Positions 24,405 through 32,580 of a stretch of 64,000 nucleotides of DNA are shown one piece after another. The notes under the pieces were generated by a model that worked only from the letters and a program-made list of their open reading frames with translations, did not search any database and was not told where the DNA came from. The stretch is from Sphaerisporangium album (GTDB lineage: Bacteria > Actinomycetota > Actinomycetes > Streptosporangiales > Streptosporangiaceae). Every line of letters starts with the position of its first letter. Position 1 is the stretch's first letter. The position numbers and the translations under genes are program-made. The stretch lies in contig NZ_QOIL01000021.1 in NCBI RefSeq assembly GCF_003323745.1, positions 62,001 to 126,000 of the forward strand, written 5' to 3'.

Positions 24405-25373
24405 ATGACACGGCCGACTCCCGACAGCGTGGTCGATCCCCCTGCGACCAGCCCCGGGCCGGCAGCCGTGACGAGGAAGCGGGGCCACGCCCGCGCGGCG
24501 GGGCTCCGTACGCCGCGGTGGGTCGGCTGGCTCTTCGTGGCCCCGGCACTCGGCGTCTACGCGGTCTTCGTACTGCGCCCGATCGCGCTCACCGTCCAGT
24601 ACTCGATGTACCGCTGGGACGGCATCGGCCCGTCCACGTGGGCCGGACTGGGCAACTACGCCAGGGTGTTCACCGACCCCGACCTGTACGACTCCATCCT
24701 CAACGCGGTCAAGCTGATCGTCTTCTTCAGCGTGATCCCGGTCGTGCTGGGCCTGATGAGCGCTTCGACGATCCGCCGGATCGCCGCGAGCCGGCTCGCG
24801 CTGGTGGGGCGGACGGTCCTGTTCCTGCCGCAGGTCATCCCGCTCGTCGCCGCCGGCATCGCCTGGAGCTGGCTGTTGTCGTCGGCCGGACTGGTCAACC
24901 AGCTCCTCACCTCCGTCGGGCTCGGCGGCGTGGCACGCGCGTGGCTGGGCGACTTCTCCACGGCCCTGCCGGCGGTCGGCGTGATCGGGGCGTGGGTGCT
25001 GCTCGGCCTGTGCACGATCCTTCTCCTGTCCGGCATGAGCAAGATCGACCCGGCGCTGTACGAGGCGGCCCGGATGGACGGGGCGGGGCCGCTGCGCGAG
25101 TTCCTCTCGATCACCGTGCCCAGCCTGCGGCAGGAGATCGGCGTCTGCGTCACGGTGACGGTGATCGCGGCCCTCGCGAGCTTCGACATCGTCTACGTGT
25201 CCACGCAGGGCGGACCGGGGAACGCGACCATGGTCCCGGGGCTGGAGATCTACTACCTGGCCTTCTCCGAGCGGCAGGTGGGCATCGCCTCCGCACTGGC
25301 CGTCGTGCTCATGGTGCTCGTCCTCGTCGTCGCCCTCCCCATCCAGTGGCTCACCAAGGACAGGTCCTCATGA
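24405..25373 (+). CDS. ABC sugar transporter permease (MalF type)
   Basis: This is a 322-residue integral membrane protein with six predicted segments. It carries the EAA loop EAARMDGAGPLREFLSITVP that contacts the ATPase, and the typical start GWLFVAPALGVYAVFVLRPI. A cytoplasmic N-terminal stretch of about 40 residues precedes the first helix. It starts six bases after the binding-protein stop and overlaps the next permease by four bases (ATGA). Confidence 0.93.
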   Translation: MTRPTPDSVVDPPATSPGPAAVTRKRGHARAAGLRTPRWVGWLFVAPALGVYAVFVLRPIALTVQYSMYRWDGIGPSTWAGLGNYARVFTDPDLYDSILNAVKLIVFFSVIPVVLGLMSASTIRRIAASRLALVGRTVLFLPQVIPLVAAGIAWSWLLSSAGLVNQLLTSVGLGGVARAWLGDFSTALPAVGVIGAWVLLGLCTILLLSGMSKIDPALYEAARMDGAGPLREFLSITVPSLRQEIGVCVTVTVIAALASFDIVYVSTQGGPGNATMVPGLEIYYLAFSERQVGIASALAVVLMVLVLVVALPIQWLTKDRSS

Positions 25374-26194
25374 TCGTCGGACGCCGGGAGACGTGGACCG
25401 GAAGGCTGCTGCTCGTCCTGCTGATGGCGGTCACGCTCATGCCGTTCCTCAGCCTGTTCGTCACCGCCCTGCACCCGTCCGGCAGCTATCCCTCGGGCCT
25501 GGAGTGGCCGCGCGATCCGCAGTGGGGCAACTTCGTCAAGGCGTTCCAGGCGGCGCGGATGATAGAGCTGGTGAAATCGAGCACGCTCATCGTGCTCGGC
25601 GTGGTCCCCGTCGCGCTGCTTCTCGGGACGATGGCGGGTTTCGCCATCGGTCACCTGCGGATGGCGGGACGGAACGTGGTGTTCCTGGCGTTCGTGCTCG
25701 GGCTGACGCTGCCGTTCGAGGGCATCATCACGCCGCTGTACTACCAGGTGCGCGACATGGGACTGCTGAACACCCGGTGGGCCATCATCCTGCCGCTCAT
25801 CGGGCTTTTCATGCCGTTCGCGGTCTTCTGGATGCGGGCGCACTTCGTGAACATGCCCGACGAGCTGTCGGAGAGCGCGCGGATGGACGGCGCGAACGTG
25901 TGGCAGCTCTTCTGGCGCATCCATGTGCCGCTGGCCATGCCGGCGCTGTCGTCCCTGGCCATCCTGCTGTTCCTGTGGACGTGGAACCAGTTCCTCCTCG
26001 CGATCGTCCTCGTCGACGACCCGCTGAAACGGACGATGTCCGGTGCCCTGGGCGCCTTCCAGGGCCAGTGGGGAACCGACATGCCGCTGCTCTGCGCGGG
26101 GTCACTGCTGATCCTGGCCCCCACGCTCGTCATCTTCCTGATCTTCCAGCGCCGCTTCGTCACGGCTCTGCTCCAGGGCTCCCTGAAGGGGTGA
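25370..26194 (+). CDS. ABC sugar transporter permease (MalG type)
   Basis: This is a 274-residue membrane protein with six helices, a MalG-type EAA loop (ELSESARMDGANVWQLFWRI) and the ending FQRRFVTALLQGSLKG, which is the hallmark of CUT1 sugar permeases. The ATG at 25370 overlaps the stop of the MalF-type gene. With the neighbours it forms a CUT1 importer for an oligosaccharide or related sugar. Confidence 0.94.
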   Translation: MIVGRRETWTGRLLLVLLMAVTLMPFLSLFVTALHPSGSYPSGLEWPRDPQWGNFVKAFQAARMIELVKSSTLIVLGVVPVALLLGTMAGFAIGHLRMAGRNVVFLAFVLGLTLPFEGIITPLYYQVRDMGLLNTRWAIILPLIGLFMPFAVFWMRAHFVNMPDELSESARMDGANVWQLFWRIHVPLAMPALSSLAILLFLWTWNQFLLAIVLVDDPLKRTMSGALGAFQGQWGTDMPLLCAGSLLILAPTLVIFLIFQRRFVTALLQGSLKG

Positions 26195-26199
26195 CGCGC

Positions 26200-27117
26200 A
26201 TGGACGGAAACGCACCGGTCTACGGGGGGATCGAAGCGGGCGGGACGAAATGGGTGTGCGCGGTCGCCGACGCCGGGGGAGGCGTTCTCACGACCGAGGT
26301 GATCCCCACGACCACGCCGGAGACGACCATCCGCGCCGCGGTGAGGTTCTTCGAGGACCGCCGACCGCTCGCCGCGATCGGCATCGGCACCTTCGGCCCG
26401 GTCGATGTGCGACCGGGCTCGCCGACGTACGGCCGCGTCCTGGCCACGCCCAAGCCGGGCTGGGCGCACGTCGACGTCGTCTCCCCGCTGCGCGCCACGC
26501 TGGGCGTACCCGTCCGCCTGGACACGGACGTCAACGCCGCGGCGCTGGGGGAATGGCGGCGGGGAGCGGGCGCGGGGCTCGGCACGCTCGCCTACATGAC
26601 CGTGGGCACCGGCGTCGGCGTGGGAGCGGTGGTGAACGGCGGGCTCGTGCACGGGCTGCTGCATCCCGAGTTCGGCCACATCCGCGTCCCCCACGACCTG
26701 GTCAGGGATCCGTTCGCGGGGAGCTGTCCGTTCCACGGCGACTGTCTCGAAGGGCTCGCGTCGGGCGAGGCGATGCGCCGGCGATGGGGGCGTCCCGCCG
26801 AGCATCTGGACGACCCGTCGGTGTGGGAGCTCGAGGCCGAGTACGTCGCCCTCGCCGTCCTGAACCTGACCTACGCGCTGTCGCCCGAGCGGATCGTCGT
26901 GGGCGGGGGCGTCGCCAAGAACCCCGCGCTGCTTCCCGCTGTGCGGGCGCGGCTGCTCGCCCTCGCCGCCGGCTACCCGGGGGAGCCGGTGCCCGTCGAT
27001 GCCGCGGCCATGGACGAGTACGTCACCGGACCCTTCCTCGGCGACCGCTCGGGAGTGGTCGGAGCCGTGGAACTCGCACGCGCGGCGCGGCCCGCGCCGA
27101 ATCCACCCGTTCTGTAG
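26200..27117 (+). CDS. ROK-family fructokinase
   Basis: This is a 305-residue sugar kinase. It has the ATP loop GGIEAGGTKWVCAV, catalytic VRLDTDVNAAALGEW and ROK zinc motif EFGHIRVPHD with CPFHGDCLEG. The combination of YGGIEAGGTK and the long zinc loop is typical of the ScrK/Mak fructokinase branch. It would phosphorylate fructose, which fits the GH68 enzyme two genes downstream. The start is ATG 26200, five bases after the permease stop. Confidence 0.9.
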   Translation: MDGNAPVYGGIEAGGTKWVCAVADAGGGVLTTEVIPTTTPETTIRAAVRFFEDRRPLAAIGIGTFGPVDVRPGSPTYGRVLATPKPGWAHVDVVSPLRATLGVPVRLDTDVNAAALGEWRRGAGAGLGTLAYMTVGTGVGVGAVVNGGLVHGLLHPEFGHIRVPHDLVRDPFAGSCPFHGDCLEGLASGEAMRRRWGRPAEHLDDPSVWELEAEYVALAVLNLTYALSPERIVVGGGVAKNPALLPAVRARLLALAAGYPGEPVPVDAAAMDEYVTGPFLGDRSGVVGAVELARAARPAPNPPVL

Positions 27118-27263
27118 GACGCGCGGGGAACGCCCCGCGCGGTCGAGTTGGAGGTTCTTCGAATGGCTCCATGGGGGCGGCGAGACGGCACGCCCGGACC
27201 GGAGGCCCGGCCCGGCGCGTACGAGGCGCTCGCCGGCGGACGGCGACGTGACGGGGGGACCGC

Positions 27264-28424
27264 GTGAGCGGCGAGCCCGCGCGCTGGACGCGGCGGCACC
27301 TCGCCGGGCCGGCCGGTGGTGCGGCGACGACGGCACCGGTCATCGGCCTTCCGGCGCCGCCGCGCGTGCTGCCCCACGACGACATCTGGGATCTGTGGCC
27401 GATCCAGGAGGAGGACGGCTCGACGTCCGTGGTCCAGGGCCGCGAGCTGTGGATGGCGCTGTCCGCGCCCGCCCTCGGCCACCCCGAGGAGCGTCACGAC
27501 CGCGCCCGCCTCCGGCTGCTCGCCAGGGACGGCGACGGCTGGGCCGACCTCGGCCACGCCTTCGCCGACGGAGCCTCGCCGGGCAGCCGCGAATGGTCGG
27601 GATCGGCGGTCCGCAGACCGGACGGCACGGTGTCGGTGTTCTACACGGCCGCGGGGCGGCGCGGGGAGGCCCGCCCGACGTTCGCCCAGACCGTCGTCGA
27701 GGCCCGGGCCCGGCTGGTGACCGACGGCGGCAGGGTGCTGCTGGACCAGGCCGCCGCGCACCGGGAGGTCCTCCGCTCGGACGGTGTGACGTACCTGCCG
27801 GCCGACGAGGTCGAGGGAGGACCCGGGCGGATCAAGGCCTTCCGCGATCCGGGTTGGTTCCGCGACCCCGCCGACGGGCGCGAGTACCTGCTCGTCGCCG
27901 CGTCCGTCGCGGCGTCCGCCGACGCGGACCACGCCTTCATGGGCGCGGTGGCCCTCGCCGCCGCGACACCGGGAGGCTGGTCGCTGCGGCCGCCCCTCCT
28001 CGTGGCCGACGGAGTCAACCACGAGATCGAACGGCCGCACATCGTGGCGCACCGGTCGTGGTACTACCTCTTCTTCTCCACACAGCGTCACGCGTTCCAC
28101 CCGCCGGGAAGCGCGCCTACCGGGCTCTACGGCTTCGTCGCCCCCCGCCTCACCGGGCCGTACACACCGCTCAACGGCTCGGGCCTCGTGCTGCGCAACC
28201 CCGCGGAAGAGCCCGACCAGGCGTACGCCTGGCTGGTCCTGCCCGACTTGAAGGTGGTGGGCTTCCTCAATTACCGCTCCATCGGAGGGCCGGATCCGTG
28301 GAAGGCCGCGCCCGCCGAGGCGAGGGCCGCCTTCGGCGGGACGATCGCGCCGGTTCTCGAACTCACCCTGGACGAAGCCGCCACCTCTCTGGTCGTTCCC
28401 GTGTCCCCGGGAGCAGGGCGTTGA
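27264..28424 (+). CDS. GH68-family fructan/sucrose enzyme (levansucrase or beta-fructofuranosidase type)
   Basis: This is a 386-residue five-bladed propeller enzyme of clan GH-J. The nucleophile aspartate is in DIWDLWPIQ, the stabilising RDP motif in KAFRDPGWF and the acid/base glutamate in NHEIERPHIV, all in GH68 order. Other family features are EWSGSAVRRPDGTVSVFYTA and DQAYAWLVLPDLKVVGFLNY. No convincing signal peptide is present (RRHLAGPAGGAATTAP is a poor one), unlike most secreted GH68 enzymes. In a LacI/ABC/fructokinase operon this suggests hydrolysis of imported sucrose or fructo-oligosaccharide inside the cell. Whether it transfers or hydrolyses cannot be told. Confidence 0.85.
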   Translation: MSGEPARWTRRHLAGPAGGAATTAPVIGLPAPPRVLPHDDIWDLWPIQEEDGSTSVVQGRELWMALSAPALGHPEERHDRARLRLLARDGDGWADLGHAFADGASPGSREWSGSAVRRPDGTVSVFYTAAGRRGEARPTFAQTVVEARARLVTDGGRVLLDQAAAHREVLRSDGVTYLPADEVEGGPGRIKAFRDPGWFRDPADGREYLLVAASVAASADADHAFMGAVALAAATPGGWSLRPPLLVADGVNHEIERPHIVAHRSWYYLFFSTQRHAFHPPGSAPTGLYGFVAPRLTGPYTPLNGSGLVLRNPAEEPDQAYAWLVLPDLKVVGFLNYRSIGGPDPWKAAPAEARAAFGGTIAPVLELTLDEAATSLVVPVSPGAGR

Positions 28425-29437
28425 GCAGGTCGCGCGGCGCGGCGGCGGGACTGCTCGGGGCGGCCGCCGTCGCGGCCGTCGTGGCGCGTCGTCGCCACAC
28501 GCTCTCGGCCGTCGCGCCGGACCTGAGGACACCGGCGCTGTGGCTGCCGCTCCCGGTCACCGGCAGGCTGAGCCTGACCCTCGCCCGGCGGCTCTCGCGC
28601 CGCACGACGCACCCGGCCGCGGGGGTGGCGGTCACGCGGCACGATGTCCCCGGCGGACGGGACGCCTTCGTGTACGAGCCGCCCGGCCGCCGGCGCCCCG
28701 GCGGGGCGCTGCTGTGGATCCACGGGGGCGGCACGATCCTCGGCCACCCCGAGAGCGACCACGAACTGTGCGGCCGGATCGCCCGCGACCTGCGGATCGT
28801 GGTGGTGAGCGCACGCTACAGGCTCGCTCCGGAGCATCCGTTCCCCGCCGGGTTCGACGACTGCTTCGCCGCGCTGCGCTGGCTGCACGACGCCGCCCCC
28901 GCGCTCGGCGTGGACGGTGCGCGCGTCGCGGTGGGCGGGGCGAGCGCCGGTGGCGGCCTGGCGGCCTCGGTCGTGCAGAAGGCGCACGATCACGGGCTGC
29001 CGGTGGCGTTCCAGCTGCTCCTCTATCCCATGCTGGACGACCGGACGGCCCTGGTGCGCGACCATCGGGGGCGCGGCAGGATCGGATGGACGCCGCGCTC
29101 CAACAGGTACGCCTGGACCTGCTATCTCGGCCGCGGGCCGCGCGTCGCCGAACCCCGCCCGTACGCCGCGGCGGGCCGCCGGGAGGATCTTCGCGGCCTG
29201 TCGCCCGCGTGGATCGGCGTCGGCGACCTCGACCTGTTCTACGCGGAGAACCTGCGCTACGCCGAACGGCTCGGGGCTGCCGGTGTGCCGGTCGACCTCG
29301 TCGTCGAGCCCGGCATGTACCACGGCGCCGACTTCGACCACCACGCGACCGTGCCGTCCATGCGCGCGTTCCGCCAGGGCATGCTCGACGCTCTGGCCGC
29401 CGGGCTCGCGCTCGGCCCGGCGGCCGGGCGGTCCTGA
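28421..29437 (+). CDS. HSL-type alpha/beta hydrolase (esterase)
   Basis: This is a hydrolase of about 338 residues of the hormone-sensitive-lipase group. It has the oxyanion motif HGGGTILGHPESD, nucleophile GGASAGGG, Asp in GVGDLDLFY and His in PGMYHGADF. A hydrophobic N-terminal helix (AAGLLGAAAVAAVVARRR) may anchor or export it. The TTG at 28421 overlaps the GH68 stop (TTGA), so the two are translationally coupled. It may deacylate esterified sugars brought in by the operon, which is inference from position only. Confidence 0.85.
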   Translation: MSRSRGAAAGLLGAAAVAAVVARRRHTLSAVAPDLRTPALWLPLPVTGRLSLTLARRLSRRTTHPAAGVAVTRHDVPGGRDAFVYEPPGRRRPGGALLWIHGGGTILGHPESDHELCGRIARDLRIVVVSARYRLAPEHPFPAGFDDCFAALRWLHDAAPALGVDGARVAVGGASAGGGLAASVVQKAHDHGLPVAFQLLLYPMLDDRTALVRDHRGRGRIGWTPRSNRYAWTCYLGRGPRVAEPRPYAAAGRREDLRGLSPAWIGVGDLDLFYAENLRYAERLGAAGVPVDLVVEPGMYHGADFDHHATVPSMRAFRQGMLDALAAGLALGPAAGRS

Positions 29438-29574
29438 GCAGCGGGCGCCGGGCGACCCCGGACGGTGCCGCTGGGCGTAGGCGGCCGGCGCTCATCGGCG
29501 AGGGGTTCTGGGAACGCGAGCCGACGCCGGAGGCCGCCCGGCCTCGCGCTGTTCAGGGCATCAGTGAGCTCTTG

Positions 29575-29676
29575 CCGGCATGCGGATGCCGGCCACGTGA
29601 TGGGGTGACCGGCATTCGCATGCCGGCGGACGGCCGGGGCCTGCGCCTCGTCCAGGACCTGGACGAGGCGCAGGCC
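29575..29676. terminator. Two consecutive palindromes between convergent transcription units
   Basis: The 18-base arms 29575-29592 and 29609-29626 (CCGGCATGCGGATGCCGG and its near-complement, one mismatch) form the first hairpin. Bases 29638-29676 form a perfect 39-base palindrome around one central base (arm GGCCTGCGCCTCGTCCAGG). The pair lies between the esterase stop at 29437 and the subtilisin stop at 29810, as expected for a bidirectional terminator. No gene is supported in 29438-29809. Confidence 0.65.
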
Positions 29677-29809
29677 GTCTTGCCGGCGGACGTCTCCGGC
29701 GGCGGCCGCTACGGGCCGACGCACTCGTACAGGCGGAGGGCCGTCTTCTTGAGCCGGGCGTCTGTGCCCGTGGCTATGCGGTGCTCCTCGGCGACGCCGA
29801 TGGTCCTCT

Positions 29810-31297
29810 TCAGCGTCGTGCCGCCGTGGACCCTGTTCGAGTGGGCGCGGGAGTGGGTGCCGCGCTGGACGTGGCCGCGGAGGCCGGGGACGTGGGGTCC
29901 GGGCTCGGGGTGACGGTGGGCGCCGGGGTCGTGGGCGGGTCGAGCGAGAGGGCGGCGGCGAGGTCGATCCGCTTGGTGGTCACCGTGGTCCCGCCGCTTC
30001 TGTAGGTGATGTCCTTGCCGCTGGTCCGCAGCTTCTCGACGAGTTCCTCGCCGGGCAGGTCCTGGTTGGCCTGGCGGACCAGCGCGAGGGCCCCGGCGAC
30101 GTGGGCCGCGGCCACTGAGGTGCCGCTCAGCGTCCTGTAGGTGTCGCCGGGTACGGCGGACCTGACGGCCACGCCGGGCGCGAAGAGGTCGAGAAGAGGG
30201 CCGCGGTTGCCGAACGGGGCGGGGCGGTCGTGGTGGCCGGTCGCGCCGACGGCCACCACCGAGGAGATGCAGGCGGGGCTGGCGACGCCGTCCGCGTGCC
30301 GGTCGTTGCCCGCCGACACGACGGTGGTCACGCCGAAGTCCTTGAGCCAGAGGATCTCCCACTTGAGAGCACCGTACGCGGGGTCCTGGTCGCAGTGGAC
30401 CTTGTGCTTCGGGCCCACGCTGAGGCTGAGGTTGGCCGCGACGACGTTCAGTCCCGCGTGGACCTGGTCCACGTATTGCAGCGCGAGCTTCTGGTCGGAG
30501 GTGAAGCTGAGGAAGCACGGCGCGGAGGTGGCGAGTTGCCGGCAGATGGGGCCGTTGAACCGGGAGTACACCTGGATCGGCAGGATGCCCGCCTCCGGCG
30601 CGACGCCGTCGGAGGGACCGGTTCCGGCCTTCTTCCCGGCCGCGATGCCCGCGACGTGCGTCCCGTGGGAGCACCTGAACGTGCCCTTGACGACGCATTT
30701 GGCCGTCTTCGCGTCGGCCGCGCCCACGCCGATCTGGGACGGCTGGCCGTTGGGGCACAACGAGTCGGCCTGGTAGAGCGGGTCGGGGTCGGAGGTGGAG
30801 AAACAGGCCTCGCGTACGATCCGTCCGGCGAAGAACGGGTGATCCCGGTCGATTCCGGTGTCGAGGATCGCGATGGTGAAGCCCTTGCCGGTCCAGCCGG
30901 CCTTGTTGGCCCTGTCCGAACCGATCAGCTTGGTGCCGGCGTCCAGCGTCGGCTTGCTCAGCTCGTCCCTGTAGACGGACTTGACCATGTCGTGGGCCAT
31001 GGCCGCGGCGAGGGTCGGCTTGTCGATGGTGGCGACGAGGAAGTCGCCCGAGCTGGTCTTGTCGATGACCGTGGTCTCGTCCGAGGCCGCTTCGAGGGCC
31101 TCGGCCACACGGGCGACGTAGCCCCTTACCTCGACGATCGCGCGTACCTTCTTGCCGTTTTCCACCTCGGCCACGAGGTTCGCCGCCACGGCCGGGGCGG
31201 CGGCGGTCGTGGCCTGGGCCGGTGTCCCGGCGGTCAGCGCGGCCGACGCGGTGATGGCGAGCACAGCGGTGCCCGCCAGTAGAGACCGTAGTCTCAC
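29810..31297 (-). CDS. Secreted subtilisin-like serine protease (S8)
   Basis: This is a 495-residue precursor. A signal peptide (MRLRSLLAGTAVLAITASAA to AQA), an inhibitor-like prodomain (about 40-125) and the catalytic domain follow in order. The triad is Asp in AILDTGID, His in CSHGTHVAG and Ser in SGTSVAAAHVAG. Four to six cysteines suggest disulfides. The C-terminal 60 residues are a Pro/Thr/Ser linker (PPTTPAPTVTPSPDPTSP) with no domain after it, so the tail may be wall-associated or a lost domain's remnant. It is monocistronic, with 340 bases free upstream. Confidence 0.93.
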   Translation of the reverse strand: MRLRSLLAGTAVLAITASAALTAGTPAQATTAAAPAVAANLVAEVENGKKVRAIVEVRGYVARVAEALEAASDETTVIDKTSSGDFLVATIDKPTLAAAMAHDMVKSVYRDELSKPTLDAGTKLIGSDRANKAGWTGKGFTIAILDTGIDRDHPFFAGRIVREACFSTSDPDPLYQADSLCPNGQPSQIGVGAADAKTAKCVVKGTFRCSHGTHVAGIAAGKKAGTGPSDGVAPEAGILPIQVYSRFNGPICRQLATSAPCFLSFTSDQKLALQYVDQVHAGLNVVAANLSLSVGPKHKVHCDQDPAYGALKWEILWLKDFGVTTVVSAGNDRHADGVASPACISSVVAVGATGHHDRPAPFGNRGPLLDLFAPGVAVRSAVPGDTYRTLSGTSVAAAHVAGALALVRQANQDLPGEELVEKLRTSGKDITYRSGGTTVTTKRIDLAAALSLDPPTTPAPTVTPSPDPTSPASAATSSAAPTPAPTRTGSTAARR

Positions 31298-31635
31298 TGG
31301 TCCTCCGAGGGGAGAGGGACCCGTCCTGGAGCAGGACGGGTCGAGGATCGGACGCCATCGGCAGGTGAAGGGAGCTGAACTGCGGAAATGCGCAGTTACA
31401 CCATCGCCTTCATGCGTCGATGTCGGGAAATATCCCTATGCGCGGTTGAGCGCGAGGCTCAGAGTAGTGATCAGCACCGACGAAAAGCCGCGAGGCCGCA
31501 GGAGCTCAAGGCGTTCCGCGTGGTCTCCTGCGCGCCTGGGAACCGGTGACCGGCACGTCCTGTCCCGGGGCGCCCGGCGAGGGCCGGGTGATCCTGGGGC
31601 GACGGTGCCGTGTCCCACGCTCGGGTCCGGCGGCC
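31298..31635. other. Upstream region of the protease, no gene seen
   Basis: This holds only the leader of the protease and short frames without motifs. A purine-rich GGAGGA before the protease start is its ribosome site. Confidence 0.5.
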
Positions 31636-32157
31636 GTTACAGAGGTGGGCAGGCGCCGCGCGGGAGCGTGACGAACTGCTCGGGGCGCCAGACGCCGGTG
31701 GCCGCCGCGCCGGAGACGGTGTTCGTGCCGGTGACCGGATGGGCCAGCGGCTCGGTGATCGTCGCGACGACGCGGCCGGGCCGGACGGCGGTGGGGACGC
31801 TCGTCAGCGTGCGGATCCGGTCCGCGTCGAAGCGTCCGTGGTGGCGGCCGAGGTCAGGATGCGCTGGACCCAGCCGCGCCGGTGTATGCCCCGACGCCCG
31901 AGAAGGGGTCGTCCACCGGAACCATCGGCATGGGGGCCGGCGTCGGGGCGGTGACGTCGTTGTCCTGCTCGACCGCCTGCCACAGCACCGCGCTGCTGCC
32001 GGTGATCTGGCTGCTGCGCGAGTCGAAGGTGGCAGTGCCGTTCAGCGTGTCGCCGTCCTCGGCCGCGCTCACGGTGATCGGCTGCGGGATGTTCCAGTTC
32101 TGCGGGGTGAAGGTCAGCGGCGGACCGGCGCTGAGGTCCGTGTCGCCGGAGACGCGT
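31636..32157 (-). pseudogene. C-terminal remnant of a secreted modular protein
   Basis: On the minus strand, VSGDTDLSAGPPLTFTPQNW and NIPQPITVSAAEDGDTLNGT match the repeat module (VSGD...LTFTxxNW...V.AAxDxD) found in extracellular actinobacterial glycosidases and proteases. A second frame ends with TGVWRPEQFVTLPRGACPPL and a stop at 31636, so at least one frameshift lies between. The left part is missing at 32157, where a recombinase tail begins. The gene was probably cut by a mobile element. Confidence 0.55.
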
Positions 32158-32480
32158 GGATCGCCGAGACCGAAGCCCGGCGTAAGGCCGAGCGGCTACG
32201 CCTGGACAGGATCGTCACCACCATGCCCAAACGACTCACCGAGGAGGAGATCGCGGCCATGACCGAGATGCTCGGGGACATGAGAAGGCTGCTCCGCAGT
32301 GCCGACCCTCAGGACAAGGGACAGGTGTACGGGCAGCTTGGGCTGCACCTCACCTATCAACCGGCCCAGAAAACAGTGATCGCCCGAGCTGAACTCGGGC
32401 GATCATGTAGCAAAGTGTGTCCGAGGGGCGACTCGAACCCTTCGCCCATCTCCTCAGCGCCCAACCAGACCCGTGGCTGA
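32154..32480 (+). pseudogene. C-terminal tail of a serine recombinase abutting a tRNA-like att site
   Basis: The plus frame encodes WIAETEARRKAERLRLDRIV, RLTEEEIAAMTEMLGDMRRL and YGQLGLHLTYQPAQKTVIAR, the coiled-coil and last strand of large serine recombinases of actinomycete elements. It then runs into CPRGDSNPS, the antisense translation of a tRNA 3' end, as such recombinases do when integrated. The catalytic domain is missing. A shorter homologous tail lies at 40784-40927 beside the intact tRNA-Leu. Confidence 0.75.
32417..32440. other. Left attachment-site copy (tRNA-Leu 3'-end repeat)
   Basis: These 24 bases match 40868-40891, the 3' end of tRNA-Leu(GAG), at 22 of 24 positions in the same orientation. 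The two mismatches are at the 13th and 18th bases. It contains the T-loop-like stretch (GAACCC on this strand) but no complete tRNA. Confidence 0.65.
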
Positions 32481-32580
32481 ACGTCGAATGACGAAAGGTT
32501 GTCCTCAGGGCGCAAGTGCGACGACGCGCCAGAGCCAGCATCTCAGGCGGCAACGAGACCACCCTATAGGCGCCCATGTA

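Noticed and set aside
29709-29815. Peptide TLKRTIGVAEEHRIATGTDA on the minus strand after the protease
   Set aside because: It lies in a different frame from the protease, has no start of its own and matches no family I know; it was left unannotated.
32417-32440. A second tRNA gene
   Set aside because: Only the 3' third of a tRNA is present; no anticodon or D arm precedes it, so it is an attachment-site copy.
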